64,000 bases of DNA from Juglans regia (lineage: Eukaryota; Streptophyta; Magnoliopsida; Fagales; Juglandaceae): contig NC_049914.1 of assembly GCF_001411555.2 (NCBI RefSeq), forward strand, positions 14,090,798 through 14,154,797, in the 5' to 3' direction. The position numbers were made by a program, and so were the translations under genes. The notes beneath the pieces are model-generated. The model was not told where the DNA came from, made no database searches, and was given only the letters and a program-made list of their open reading frames with translations. This document shows, in pieces, positions 1 to 11,793 of the stretch (within the stretch, counting starts at the first letter, position 1; every line of letters begins with the position of its first letter).

Positions 1-558
1 TGCCATAATAGAATCGATGAAAGGGAACATCGAAGCGATGGGCTCCAAGCCGTGCCGTCACTGCCTAGTTGATTTCCTTCAGTCGATCATCTGCCACATC
101 TCCTGATCCTGACACATGATCTACCATTCTAGGAGGAATGGTAGTTGAGACTACTACAATGAGATTTGATTACAAATCTTAGCACGTTAATAGGAAACTT
201 AACATATAGTGACAATAAAAGCATGAATTTATACATGATAATTATAAATAAGCATGATGTGACTGAACATATAACATGAATGAATTTACATGACTTAAAC
301 AGAGCACAGACTAAATTTGAAACTCGACATGACATGAACTGACATGAGAAGAAATGAACTGCCGTGAACTTAAACATGAGATAACCCTAGCACATAGGGT
401 CATAATAAACAGAACAGACTTGACTTGAAAAATACTGGTTTCGAGATACAGAAACTGTACTCGAGACATAACCTGACATGAAATGAAGGGACATATCACT
501 TGATGTAACATAATGTGACATGTACATAAGACAAATGACATGATGTAATATGGAACAA

Positions 559-767
559 GCAAATATTTCATGATATGACATAACATGTAACAGATAAACG
601 TTTCATGACTTGGCATAAAGTGTAACAAAAAATATTACGTGACATGGTATAATGTGTAACAGATAAAAATTACGTGATAGAATATAATGTGTAACATATA
701 AATATTGTGTGACAGAATATATCGTATGGCAGATAAATATTTCGTGACAAAATATAATATGCGTAAC
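559..767 (+). repeat. Tandem array, six degenerate units of about 35 bp
   Basis: Units begin near 559, 594, 629, 663, 698 and 733. Each has the form ATAAATATT(A/T)CGTGACA..ATAATRTGTAACAG. A looser CATGACATGA repeat extends left to about 311. Related words (ATGACATGGCATAACATGGC) resume at 17213 beyond the inserted element. Frames through it are open by chance only. Confidence 0.7.
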
Positions 768-3377
768 TGTGACGCCCCCAACCTCTGCTTGGGATGGAAC
801 GGAGAATTGGAGTGTTGGGACATGCAACACAAGGTTACATACTCCCGTTTATTACAATTAATATACAATGCATCCTATAAATAAAACTAGCATAATGCAA
901 TATTCGTAACAAATTAAGGGTGAAAATATAATTTATGCCAGAATAACTAAAAATATCTCAATGCATTAATGACCATCATAGGTTCTAAAGCAAATATTAG
1001 CATAAGCTAAACATAAAAGTCTCCAAAGTTAAATCAACCGCTTTATGCGTTCTAGAGCATGAAGGACTAAGACTATAAACATAAGGATAAAGTCCAGTCT
1101 CTCCTCGAGGTATGGTTCCTCCTCAATCAGTCGGATCCAGTGCTTCATCGGGATCTTCTTCAAATCCTGACACAACTTGTATCATTCCGAGTGTAATGAT
1201 AGTGGGTCCACTAGGGGTGAGATTTACTTAAAATCTCAGTAAGTTAAAAAACTAATTTGCACAGAGATAAATTATGCATGAAGAATGATAAATATGAAAT
1301 ACATTATATGCAAAAAAATGTGTCTCCCATCCAGATTCCTTAACATTTTCAAAAAAACGGAGACACATATTTTCGTTTAGAGAACATTTTTACTTCAATC
1401 TTTAAAAACATAATTTCATTATAACATTTGATCATTATTTACAATTCATATTTAATCGTAACATCATAATGTATGGTATCGTCACAGTTTTCCATATGCA
1501 CTGTGAGTACTTGTCGGTGACCGTAGTCAACTCACGTTGAAACTACGTTGTCTATAGACTGGTTCTCAATGCATTGGTAATATAACATAGCATCGTAACA
1601 TCATAATATATACATCCACTAGCATTAGGTATCATAATATTTGACTTCATTCCAACATTATTTAAAAAGAGCCCATTTGAAGCTCGTTGACTATTCTTCG
1701 TCAACCTAGGGGTTACTGTAACACCTCACTCCTTCTTTCTGATGTAAGCAAATTTGACTGCAAGTCTCGTTATGCATGCTGAATCTTGATGGCGTGTTTT
1801 AAAGATATTAAGTGATTTCTAAAGTAAACCCAGTGTTTTAAAGCCACGAGTATTTTAAATGGGATGTTCTCAGTGTTATTTGACTAAGCTTATTTTAAGT
1901 AAGAAAATTATAATATTTTTGAAGAGCTCCAAAAATATTATAATTGTAGAAAATCATTTTATTAAAATGATTTTAGTTATTTAAAATATTGTGAGATTTA
2001 AATTATGTTTAAAACTCTAATTAATTAGATGATTTTATCCTCTTAAAGATACTAAATAAGACTTCATCATTTTATTAATGATGAAGGAATATTATTTGAT
2101 AAACTAAAGTTTAGTTTAAATAATATTCTATCTTAATTCCTCTAAGTACTTTTAATTAATTTAATGTTTACGCATTTTATATCAGTGTTTTAACTCCCCA
2201 CCGTTAGATCGTTTTGAAGTTCCCAAGGTAAAGCGTTAGGATTAAAACCCAGGCCCCTCTCTTTTTCTCCCTTACTTTCCCTTTTCCCTCTCTCTCCTCC
2301 CTCTCCCTCTCACCTGATTCTCTTCTCTTCCAGCTCGGCGCCGCCATGCGCTGCCTAGCCTCACTGCCACCACCGGTGACTCCCCCTCACGCCGGTGACC
2401 AACCTAGCCACCACTGAGCTTCCCCACGCGCAGCTCTCTCTCTCCTCCTGCGATAACCCAACGAAAATGGGTTTCACCCATTTCTCTCCCCCTTGCAACG
2501 TTGTACGCGGCCACCCTGGCCACCAAGCACCACCACGAGCATCCCTTGACCTTCCCCTTCCTTCTCCCCTTGACCCGAAGCCTATAGCCCGAGCTTCACC
2601 TCCCACGGCCACCGCACCATCACCAAGAGCCTCCTCCCTCACCTGCAACCTCCCCTAGCCATCCCCATGCCCAGCTGAGCCACATAGCTCTCCCATGCTC
2701 TTTCACTCTCTCACGAGTGTTCCTCCACCTCAAGACCAGTTCTGCCGCCTCCAGCCACCTTGCCGCCACTCCATTGCCACCATGCCCCTCCACGGCACCT
2801 CCTAAGCCCTTCCATGGCCAGCCGTAGTCCCCAGCCGCCCCTAGCTTCACACAAACCCTCACCCTCTCAGGTACACTGTACACGACCAAATCTGCAGTGT
2901 TCCGCCCCTCACCACCACCACGAGGCCACCATGAGCCCTTCCAAGACCACACCTAGCTATTCCCACGCCCAAGTAGCCACCACACACAGTGGAGCCACTG
3001 TACGTGGCTAACCACCACTGTACACGGCATGCCGCCACCCACGGACTCCCCACCATGTCGGCCACCCTCTCATAGCCCAAACCTACCCACTAGAATCTTA
3101 GATCCGGTCCCCGAGATAGTCCCGTTGTAAGGTCACGGTAGTGACTGCTACCGCCCAAGCTAGTGGCTTCCGACGCCACTGGCCATGCTGGATAGCGAGC
3201 AACGCACGGGTTAACCCCGACGATGGTATAACCCTTTCTCCCACGTTATTTATATTATATGTTAATTGGTTGGTTAGGTTGTGGACTGTGCTGTTAGTAA
3301 TAAAAGAGTTCATTGTGAAGTGAAGTGTTGGGCGTATCTGTGTAGTGTGCTATTTGTAATTGTGGAGTTTGTGCTAT

Positions 3378-3566
3378 AGTGGTGATGTAGCGTTGCGTGG
3401 ATGGGAAGAGTACATGTGGAGTGTACTCTGTGTGGCGTAGCATAATGTGAAGGGAGTACACGTGGAGTGTACTCCACGTGGTGGAGTGATGCACGCTATG
3501 GCTTGTATGCCGTAGTGGTGATGTGGCATAGCGTGTGGGAAGGAAGTACACGTGGAGTGTACTCTA
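3378..3566 (+). repeat. Direct repeats with a palindromic core within the long solo LTR
   Basis: The 20-mer AGTACAYGTGGAGTGTACTC occurs at 3409-3428, 3455-3474 and 3545-3564. The block GTAGTGGTGATGT also repeats at 3378 and 3512, giving a longer unit of about 134 bases. The core pairs AGTACAC with GTGTACT, so each copy can form a short hairpin. Confidence 0.75.
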
Positions 3567-3750
3567 TGAGGTGAAGTGATACACCGTGTGGCGTGTAGCG
3601 AGGATAATGATGGTTGCGTAGTTGATGAGCGTATAACGTGATGAGTAGTGTTGGGAACTGTAGAACAGTGTTCTGAAGTAGCTGTGATGTGACCTGTAGT
3701 CTAAGGTGACAAGTGTGACCGTGTAGTTGACTTATGGCTAGGAGCATGTG

Positions 3751-4509
3751 TGATATGAACCCGTGGGAATGGAATCCCTTGAACCCACAATCAATTTGAA
3801 AACTCACCCAAGAAAGTCAAAAATCAAGTCAATAGATGGAGAATCTAAACCCGTTGAGAACTCGTTTCAAGAACCTATATTATATTAAAATCTAGACCCG
3901 TTGAATAACCTGTCTCAAGAACCCATATTACAAGGAAGAACGCCATAAAAGTTGTGATTTACATTTGATAAGTTCAAAAGTTCAATCAAGAACAAGAGGA
4001 GTAAACTCAACTCACAATAAAAATTCAATATTGTCTAAGGAGCTTGTATTGGACGGCTACAAGGTATTTAAATACCTAAACCCCAATTAACCCTAGGCCA
4101 AAACAAGGCCAGGCCCCTTTTACCCAAATGCCCCTGGATGAATAGTGTTGCAACTACAATAACGCAACTACAGTAACTCTTGAAAACCTAGTTCAACAAA
4201 ATGAAACATATGTGGGCCAAATATCCAAAGCCCGATTATTCTATACTAATTCATAAAACTAACAAAATAAATCCTTTAAATGATTTAAACAAATTGAAAG
4301 CTTTCAATAACAATAGGTCTAAACAATAACTCTAAGTCATGTCTTCCACAACTTATATTAAGTGGATCAAAACTGGTTCTCCTTCTTTCAATCCCATCTT
4401 GAGTGTTGGGCTCTTTCATCCCAAGTGGATTGCACCAATCCTTACATTGTTTCATTGATCTTCTTGGCTATTGATCTTGTAATTGGCCCATTCGGAACTT
4501 GCAAAGGAT
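3751..4509 (-). repeat. Left (3') LTR of the gypsy element
   Basis: It starts TGATATGAACCC and runs parallel to the right LTR up to AAAGGAT at 4509, where it passes straight into the 3' end of pol instead of the expected LTR end. The terminal piece ending CCTATCA, present in the right copy, is missing. Confidence 0.85.
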
Positions 4510-5609
4510 TCGACCTCAGAAACATTGAAAGTAGCAGAAACATTATACTATCTTGGAAGGTCCACTTTATATGCATTGTCATTAGTTTTCTCAAGAATTT
4601 GAAAAGGTCCATCTCCCCGAGGATGCAACTTAGTCCTTCTATGGGCTGAGACTCTTTCTTTGCGCATGTGAACCCAAACCCAATCTCCTAATTCAAAGAT
4701 GACATGCCTTCACCCTTTATTGGCTTGGGAAGCAATCCTTTCATTGTTTTGGGCAATTTGAAGCCGTACCCTTTCATGAAGTGACTTCACCAGTTCCACC
4801 TTCTTTTGTCCATCCAAGCTACTCCTGCCATCAATAGGCAAAGGCATCAAATCTAAAGACGTAAGTTGATTAAAACCATAAACAATTTCAAAAGGTGAAA
4901 GTTTAGTAGTACCATTAACACTCCAATTATATGTAAAATCAATGAATGGCAAATAGTACTTCCACAAATGTTCATGAAACAAGTCTAAAGTCTTCCTTAC
5001 ACCAAAATGACCACTCCAATTATATGCAAATTCAATGAAAGACAAATGATACTCCTGCAAACGTTCATGTAACAGGTTAATGAATGACATATGATACTCC
5101 CACAAACGTTCATGTAACACGTCTAAAATCTTTTTTACACCAAAATGACCACTACAATTATATGCAAACTCAATGAAAGGCAAATGATACTCCTGCAAAC
5201 ATTCATGCAAGTCAATGAATGGCAAATGATACTCCCAAAAATGTTCATGTAACACGTCTAAAATCTTTTTTACACCAAAGTTACCCAACAAACCACCATG
5301 TCTATCACACACAAGCAACTTACGCATAAAACTAGTAGGCACACAGAGTTTATTCTCTCTAAACAAGTACCAATCTAGTTTATATAACTTACCAAACGAT
5401 GATTTCTCACATGTTTCACAAACACTAGCAAAGTCATCGTCATTAGCATGCAATTTCTTATCATATTCAAATCTCAATAACTTTGCGTTTAAAATAAAGA
5501 TAAGAGCATACCTTCTTGCTAATGCATTAACCACAAAGTTTTCCTCACCATGTGTGTATTTGATTACATGAGGAAAATGCTCAATACAATCCTCCCACTT
5601 AGCATTCAT
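4509..5609 (-). pseudogene. Gypsy pol remnant: RNase H end, integrase fragments, C-terminal domain
   Basis: The frame from 5609 to 4710 begins in the RNase H C-terminus (HVIKYTHGEENFVVNALARR, like the canonical end of this domain), then the integrase zinc-binding region (HGGLLGNFGVKK..LDVLHEH). Next come three in-frame repeats (4920-5282) joining the HFGVKK..LDVLHEH motif to YHLPFIEFAYN, without the DDE catalytic core. It then passes to SPFEIVYGFN and SLDGQKK. An in-frame TGA (4710-4712) replaces what is normally an Arg codon. Beyond it the frame continues through the C-terminal domain (GDWVWVHMRKER, HPRGDGPF) to a TAG at 4548-4550 and on into the LTR. Loss of the catalytic core and two stops make it non-functional. 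Confidence 0.85.
4920..5282 (-). repeat. Three in-frame tandem repeats inside the gypsy integrase remnant
   Basis: Residues 110-144, 145-190 and 191-230 of the frame starting at 5609 each begin with (H/N)FGV(K/R)K and carry LDVLHE(H/R), then one or two YHLPFI-like blocks and usually FAYN. Units are 35, 46 and 40 residues. They look like copies of a deletion product (zinc-binding end fused to the end of the core) that was then tandemly duplicated and diverged. Confidence 0.75.
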
Positions 5610-5641
5610 TCTGTCAATAACTCATCTTCTTCAAAGAAAGG

Positions 5642-6468
5642 TCAGGTAGGGATTGTCGCACCTGGTACAAAATCAATGTAATGCTCTATCTCTCTAATAG
5701 GTGGCAATCTACTAAACACACCGCTAGGAATCATGACCTCATATCCCTGCAACAAAGAAACAACAACACTAGACAAAGAGTCATTAAATTCTTTAGTATA
5801 AAAGCTTACCTTAGCATAAAAACTCACTTTTGTTTTTCCGTTTCTCTCTGCAATCTCTCTTTCTTTTTTCTCTCGTGGCTCCACTCTTTTTTCTTGACTC
5901 TCAATCACCTCTTTATTTTTTTTTCACTCCCTCTTTCTCTTGATGTTTCGGTCTCATTCTCTTTTTTCCTCTCACTCTCTTTTTCCTTTTCACTCACTTT
6001 TTTTCTTTCACTCGCCTCTTTTTTTGAACTCTAGGCCTAATAATTGTTTTTCAACTCATTCTCTCTTTTTCTTGAGATTTCCGCCTCACCCTCATCTTTT
6101 TTACTCTCTCATTTTTATCTCTCTCCTTTTTGGCCTTACTATTTCTTTTTTTCTCAATCTCACATTCCCTCTTACTTTTTCGCTCAATCTCACTTTCACT
6201 CTTGCTTCTTAGCTCAATCTCATTTTCACTTTTTCTATTTTGGTAACTCTCACTTTCACTCTTTCTTTTTTGATCACTCTCATTTTCACTCTTTCTTTTT
6301 TTGAGTAACCTCACTTTTCAGTTTCAGTTGGTCCCCATGAACTTGTGTTGGAGTTAAACGAGCAAGTTTGATTGTTTTTCCGTTCTTTTCAAAACTGTAC
6401 ATGTTCCTTAACCCATCATGGATCACCTTCCTATCATACAGCCATGACTTCCACAACAGAATATGGCC
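5642..6468 (-). pseudogene. Gypsy polyprotein remnant: protease C-terminus, charged linker, pre-RT segment
   Basis: From 6468 leftward the frame resumes the protease after the nested LTR (GHILLWKSWLYDRKV..HDGLRN) and continues to KLARLTPTQVHG. A frameshift follows near 6314. The part at 6314-6051 encodes repeats of (K/R)KSE(N/S)ES type, a Lys/Glu/Ser-rich linker also known in related plant gypsy elements between protease and RT. The frame at 5908-5642 has SLSSVVVSLLQGYE..PPIREIEH.IDFVPGATIP, the usual stretch just before the reverse transcriptase. RT itself is absent. Confidence 0.8.
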
Positions 6469-9400
6469 TGTAATGCCCCGTTCCCGAAGGTCCGGAGAGT
6501 TAACTCTTAATACCTCAAATCAACTTAAATAGTAAAACTATAACATCCGAAAAATCCAATAAAATATTAATCAATTTAATCAATCCAAATATCTAAGTTC
6601 CTCTATGGGGACAATAAAGAAAATCTCAATAACATAAATTAAAAACTCTCTAAAACTCGAAATTATCCTTAACTCATCAAATCAAAATATCCGAAACATA
6701 AATTCAGTTTACTAACTACGACTCTCAAATAAGCACTTGTACCCTCGGGCACTTATTCCACTCTGATCATCACACCTGCTAAAACTTTCTACTCTTGTTC
6801 TCCAGCTGAACCATCAAAAATATCTGAAAAATATATGGAGATAAGGGGTGAGTTATCAACAACTCAGTAAGTAGAGGACATATACTAGTGTGTAAACATG
6901 AACATTTACAAAGTTCAGAATGCAGAACAAAAATATTTTCTTTTAGAATGCATAATCAGAATAATGTTTTCAAAATGCAGCGTCAGAACATATTATCAAA
7001 AATATCAGAGCGAAAGTTCGAAAACATTCATAATCAAAATCCCTTTGTCATAGCATAAACTGAAACATCACATCTTATCTTATCATATCAGAACAAATAC
7101 CATGTTTAACCCTTATGGTAGGGTTGTGCAAATCCCGGTAGCTAACCAAGCAGAAACAGAATGTGAATCTTCCCCTTAGTCATTCTCGGAGCCCCGAGTG
7201 TGCACATAGGAAAGACCACGCAGAAAACCACTTTGTTTCCAAAGTGGGTGCACCAGAAACAGAAAAGTTGGTACCAACCCGAACAGAAGCCACAGTTTTA
7301 CACCCGTGGTGAGGTCAGAACGGAACAGAAACAGAAACAGAATGTTATGCCAGAGGTTTTCAGAAATCACATCAAATCATATAAGAGTACAGAAAATCTT
7401 CAGAATAGAACAAAATCATTATACAACATAACTTATGCACAAAATTTCATATTCGCTCTCTTTTTCAAAGTTCAAAAACAGAATGTAAAAAATAAGCTCA
7501 TGTTTACACCAGTCATGACTTAAACAGAATCTCATAAGTAATGCAGAACAAATAACCGAGGTAGTTCAAATTTCTTTTCAAAATCAAATATGTATATTTT
7601 CCAAAAATAACCTCAGCACATTTTATTTTAATGCAAAGTCTAGCATAGGAACTCCGCTAACCTGAACTTTTTAGCTTTTTTGGAATTCCTCAAAAACGTC
7701 GAACAATAATTAATCGTCACCTATAAAATAATCACGTAATTCTCATAAATTTCCAATCATCCACTTATTTCGATTTTTAATCCTAAACTTCTAAAATAAT
7801 CTATTTAATTCCTCAAAACCTAAAATTCTCATAATTCCCAAAATGCCCTCATTTTCCAAAAACCATCAATATCCACTTAAACGAATTCGTACCGAATAAG
7901 AATTTAATCAAGAAGTATTAAATAAAAATAAAACTCAATAAAAATTAATATTCAAAATATTTAAAATACCAGCAACATTTTATAAATAAAAAAAATACAT
8001 TGGTTACAAAAATTTCCATAAAATAGGTCATGAAAAACTCTTCTCTTAAAAAAAATGGTTTACTTCCTTTAATTAAAAATATTATTAAAATACAAATATA
8101 ATATTTATTGAAACTTAAAGCAAAAGCCATTCAAACATAAATCCCAAAAATAAAACTTGTCACCCGAAAATTTTAGGTTAAACCCACCTTCCATATATAT
8201 ATATATATATATATTAGGTCAAAACTAGTAAGTTCCCAACCTAGGTTAAAACTTTCCATATATAAACTATATATAAAGTACGTACAAATAACTTATAAGT
8301 AGAAACCAAACAAACAAAACACATGGTATTAACACATGCGGCGCCAGGAAGTTACCCATGGGAAACCGAGGCACGCGTTGAGGGTGAGGTGCGACGGGGT
8401 TGGCTGGAGGGACTGCGGTGGCACGGCAGAAGAGCAGGAGCGCGGCGGAGCTTCCGTCGAGCAGCGCTGGGCACGAGACAAAGAGAGGGAGAGGTGAGAG
8501 AGAGAGGGCGGAGAGAAAGGAGGGAGTAACCGAGGGAGGTACTCACCGTGAGGGGTGCTACGTCTGGGGTCGCCTGAGGGTGTTCAGTGCCCTTATCAGT
8601 GCGGGTGGCGATGGCTTGGAGTGGCTGGAGCGGTGCGGTGCGGTGCGGTGCAGTACAGTGGTCCAGTGGGTGGGCCTCTGTTTCGGGAGGCTAAAAACAA
8701 GGGAATAAACGGCTGGGTTCCCGTGACAGGGGTGGGCCGCGGTAGAGCTAACCGTGATGGTTTTCGTGAGGTGGGGACACAACGTGGTGGGGTTCTCAGT
8801 GGAGGGAAATTGCAGTGGATTATGGTGGCTGAATGTTGCTCTGTTTTTGGATACAAAAACAGAGGAAACCAAAGCTTGCAGTAGCGGCTACAGGGCGTTG
8901 GGCTACAGCTCCGTGTGGTTGGGCACGGTGGTGAGGTGCAGGGACGGCGCTAAGGGGGTCCTAACGTAGAGGCAGCGGTGTGGCTACGTGGGGTTCACAA
9001 TTTGCCCACGGGTTGGGTGGTGGGGCTATCACACGGTGGTATGCATGGCTGTGTGCGTGAAACAAAGGTTGGGCACGGTAGGGTGGTGAACGTGGGGTTG
9101 AGGAGCCTTGGGGAAGATGAAAACAACGGCAAGAGGGGCTGGGCTGGCTTGCGAAGAGGAGGAATTTCTGGGCTACAGATTCGCGTGTGAGGGCAGTGGC
9201 AGCTTGGCTTCAACATGCACAAGGGATAAGTGTATCTGTGTGCATATATATATATATATGTGATGAGAAAACCCTAGAGGAGGAGACGTGTGAGCGGATG
9301 AAGATGAGTTGTGTGTGAGCATGCACGACGTGAATGAAAAAAAAAATATTTACGGGAAATAAGAGATAAAGACCGAAAGAGAAAAAAAAACAAAAAAATG

Positions 9401-9565
9401 ATACATGATGGAAAAAAATAAATAATTAAATAAACGTTTGCAGAAAATAAAATAAAAAAATCACTACTCAAGTCCGTAATATAAATACTTAAAATATCAA
9501 GCTCAAATAAATAAATAAATAAAAATCAAAGTCCAACTATACCAATTTTGGGTCCGGGTGTTACA
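6469..9565 (-). mobile_element. Solo LTR (3.1 kb) with TSD TGGCC, inserted in the gypsy protease
   Basis: It starts TGTAATGCCCCGTTCCC at 6469 and ends GGTCCGGGTGTTACA at 9565, with perfect 5-bp TSDs TGGCC at 6464-6468 and 9566-9570. The left 1.8 kb closely parallels 19240-21000. The GC-rich block (8320-9200), read on the minus strand, lies just downstream of a (TA)n stretch (9245-9262), which fits a promoter and leader in minus orientation. No pol or gag remnant lies inside. The short open frames in the GC-rich block resemble no protein and differ between the two copies. Confidence 0.85.
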
Positions 9566-9852
9566 TGGCCAGCATGCATAGGTACTACATCACAAAGTAC
9601 CACATCTTGGAATTTTTCGATTGAAAAAGAAACTAGCACTTGCTTATTTATCCTAATCTCCCCACAATCACTCAACCACTTCAACTTGTATGGTCTAGGG
9701 TGTTTCAAGGTAGGTAAGTTCAATTTGTCAACTAAAGTAGTACTAGCCAAGTTAATACAACTCCTTCCATCAATGATCATACTACATACCTTATTGTTCA
9801 TGTGGCATCTACTATGAAAAATGTTCTCGCTCTGCTGCTCTATACCATCCAT
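9566..9852 (-). pseudogene. Gypsy aspartic protease N-terminal part, cut by a solo LTR
   Basis: The frame from 9852 shows CSMIIDGRSCINLASTTLVD, the aspartic protease active-site region, in which IIDG takes the place of D(T/S)G as in this plant clade. It goes on through LKHPRPYKLKWL and CDVVPMHAGH, where the nested LTR begins; the reading resumes at 6468 on the other side. The five bases TGGCC at the break occur on both sides. Confidence 0.85.
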
Positions 9853-9933
9853 CTTAATTTATATATTGAGAGCACGATTGACAACAAGAGACTCACCATA
9901 CTTTTCATTCTTACACTTATGTTCAATACTAGG

Positions 9934-10194
9934 TTAACACCTCTTCCTATCTCTCCCACCTTGCAGTTTTCTACACACTGCATCTTGTTGATCCATCATA
10001 TCCCTCACTTCCCCCAACACCAAATTCAACCATTCAAATTGTTGCTGCATAACATGCAACAAAAATGAAGAGTTATCTGCTATCCCTTTTGGTGATGAGT
10101 CACTCCTATGAGATATCATAATGTGCTGCACAAAAAGAATGTTAGTGAAAAACCTCACACACTCTCTTACGTGTTTACACTCAAATAATGGCAC
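9934..10194 (-). pseudogene. Gypsy gag N-terminal remnant
   Basis: A short frame with MISHRSDSSPKG and LLHVMQQQFEWLNLVLGEVR, resembling the N-terminal helical region of gag in this gypsy group. Most of gag and the zinc knuckle are deleted between it and the protease at 9852. It lies left of the 5' LTR, with an untranslated leader (10195-11009) between. The assignment rests on position and style more than on a diagnostic motif. Confidence 0.5.
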
Positions 10195-11009
10195 TCCACT
10201 CGTGTTTCACTTTTAATTGACTTTTTCCCGATAATAGTCTCACACTCTCTTGCCTTTTTCTTCAATAGTTTTCCCGCTCAAGTTCTTTAAGAACTAGTTG
10301 AACTAAATCAAGACAATACAACCTTGTATTATTCCAACCAGCAATAGATTCAAGAAACAATGAAGGAATAAAATGAAACGAGACTCAAGGAATTTATACG
10401 AGAGAAAGAGTAAGTATAAAACAAGATACCAACTAGAAAGATATATTTTGCCCCTTTGATAATAAAACTCAATCAACAAATGCATTTCTTTCTCTTTGTT
10501 GTAACTATGTAGCAACCTTTGAACTACCTTTTCTTTTCTTCTTTTTTTTTTTCAAATTTTTTTTTCTTTAATTCAATCACAAACAGCTGAATTCAATTGT
10601 GATAATCAAGCATTTGAATTCAAACACACATGAATTGACATTGAAGTACAAAAGAATCAATGGAACGGCACTCCAAGCAATTAACAAACTTAGAGATGCA
10701 AGAAACCCCAAAATTTTGAAACCCTAGGTGATGCTAGCCAAAAACCCTAAGAATTACGGCAACCTACTGTTTGTTTGTTTGTTTTTTTTTTTGCAACCCT
10801 AATGAAAGAACAAGGTAACCCTAATCAAAGAATAAGGAAACCCTAGAAAACAATGAGAAATTCGGTGGCCCTAGGATGAAGGAAACTTCTGCACTTTTTT
10901 TTTTTTTTTTTGCAACCGTAGAACAATGAAGCCCTAGACTTAAATTTAAAGATGCAAGAATTAAAAAATAGAATCAGACCTGATTGGAAACTGAGTTCTG
11001 AAGACCAAA
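10195..11009 (-). other. Gypsy 5' leader region without coding content
   Basis: AT-rich sequence with several T runs (10535-10565, 10771-10792, 10893-10911) and repeated AAACCCTA words. It sits between the right LTR and the gag remnant and should include the primer-binding site next to 11009. The bases there (minus strand TTTGGTCTTCAGAACTC) do not match a primer tRNA I recognise. Confidence 0.5.
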
Positions 11010-11793
11010 TGATATAAACATATGGAAATGGAATCCCTTGAACCCATAATCAATTTGAAAACTCCCCCAAGGAAGTCAAAAATCAAGTTAATGGATGGAG
11101 AATCTAAAACTGTTGAGAACTCATTTCAAGAAGCTATATTATATTAAAATCTAGACCCGTTGAATAACCTGTCTCAAGAACCCAGATTACAAGGAAGAAT
11201 ACCACAAATATTGTAATTTACCTTTGATAAGTTCAAAAGTTCAATAAAAAACAAGAGTAAACTCAACTCACAATAAAAAATCAATATTGCCTACAGAGCT
11301 TGTATTGGACGGCTACAATGTATTTAAATACCTAAACCCCAATTAACCCTAGGCTAAAACAAAGCCCCTTTTACCCAACATGCCCCTGGATAAACAGTGT
11401 CGTGGCTACAATAATGTTGTTACAATAACTCTTAAAACTCTAGTTCAACAAAATAAAACATATATGGGCCAAGCATCCTCAAGCCCGATTATTCTAGACT
11501 AATTCCTATAACTAATAAAATAAATTATTTAAATGATTAAAAAAATTGAAAGCTTTCAAGAACAATAGGCCTAAACAATAACTCTAATTCATGTCTTCCA
11601 CAGCTTGTATCAAGTGGATCAAAACTGGTTTTGCTTCTTTCAAGCCCATCTTAAGTGTTGGGCTCTTTCATCCCAAGTGGATTGTACCAATCCTTGCATT
11701 ATTTCCTTGATCTTCTTGGCTCTTGATCTTATAATTGGCCCATCTGAAACTTACAAAAGATCTTTAAGACTAAGCCTACCTTGGTTCCTATCA
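11010..11793 (-). repeat. Right (5') LTR of the gypsy element
   Basis: A complete LTR of 784 bases, from TGATATAAAC to TTCCTATCA, directly followed by TSD copy ATGTG. It is the promoter-side LTR for the minus-strand element. Many point differences from the left copy show an old insertion. Confidence 0.85.

Larger units (their letters stand above)
3751..11793 (-). mobile_element. Decayed Ty3/gypsy retrotransposon with both LTRs and TSD
   Basis: Similar LTRs in the same orientation lie at 3751-4509 (left) and 11010-11793 (right), with a perfect ATGTG TSD at 3746-3750 and 11794-11798. Coding remnants on the minus strand run right to left: gag end (10194-9934), protease (9852-9566, interrupted), Lys/Glu-rich linker, pre-RT segment, RNase H end and integrase remnants. 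The reverse transcriptase is deleted between about 5642 and 5609. The left LTR is joined directly to the end of pol, so about 40 LTR bases and the polypurine tract are lost. A solo LTR (6469-9565) is inserted in the protease. The palindromic TATA-like GGTATTTAAATACC occurs in both LTRs (near 4066 and 11318). The element cannot move by itself. Confidence 0.88.

Noticed and set aside
1..830. CRISPR-like array from the regular repeats
   Set aside because: Units are degenerate and contiguous, without unique spacers, in a plant nuclear context; a plain tandem repeat.
2361..3080. Overlapping frames on both strands in the GC-rich block
   Set aside because: Pro/Ser/His- or Gly/Trp-rich reading of C-rich leader sequence inside a solo LTR; no protein resemblance.
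4362..4649. Plus-strand frame, with a relative at 11605-11814
   Set aside because: Antisense to the gypsy LTR and pol end; the similarity of the two reflects LTR duplication.
5681..6304. Ser/Phe-rich plus-strand frames resembling membrane proteins
   Set aside because: Reverse complement of the Lys/Glu/Ser-rich gypsy linker.
8323..9222. Open frames in the GC-rich part of the first solo LTR
   Set aside because: Low-complexity composition, no known motifs, and not conserved in the sister LTR at 19240-21983.
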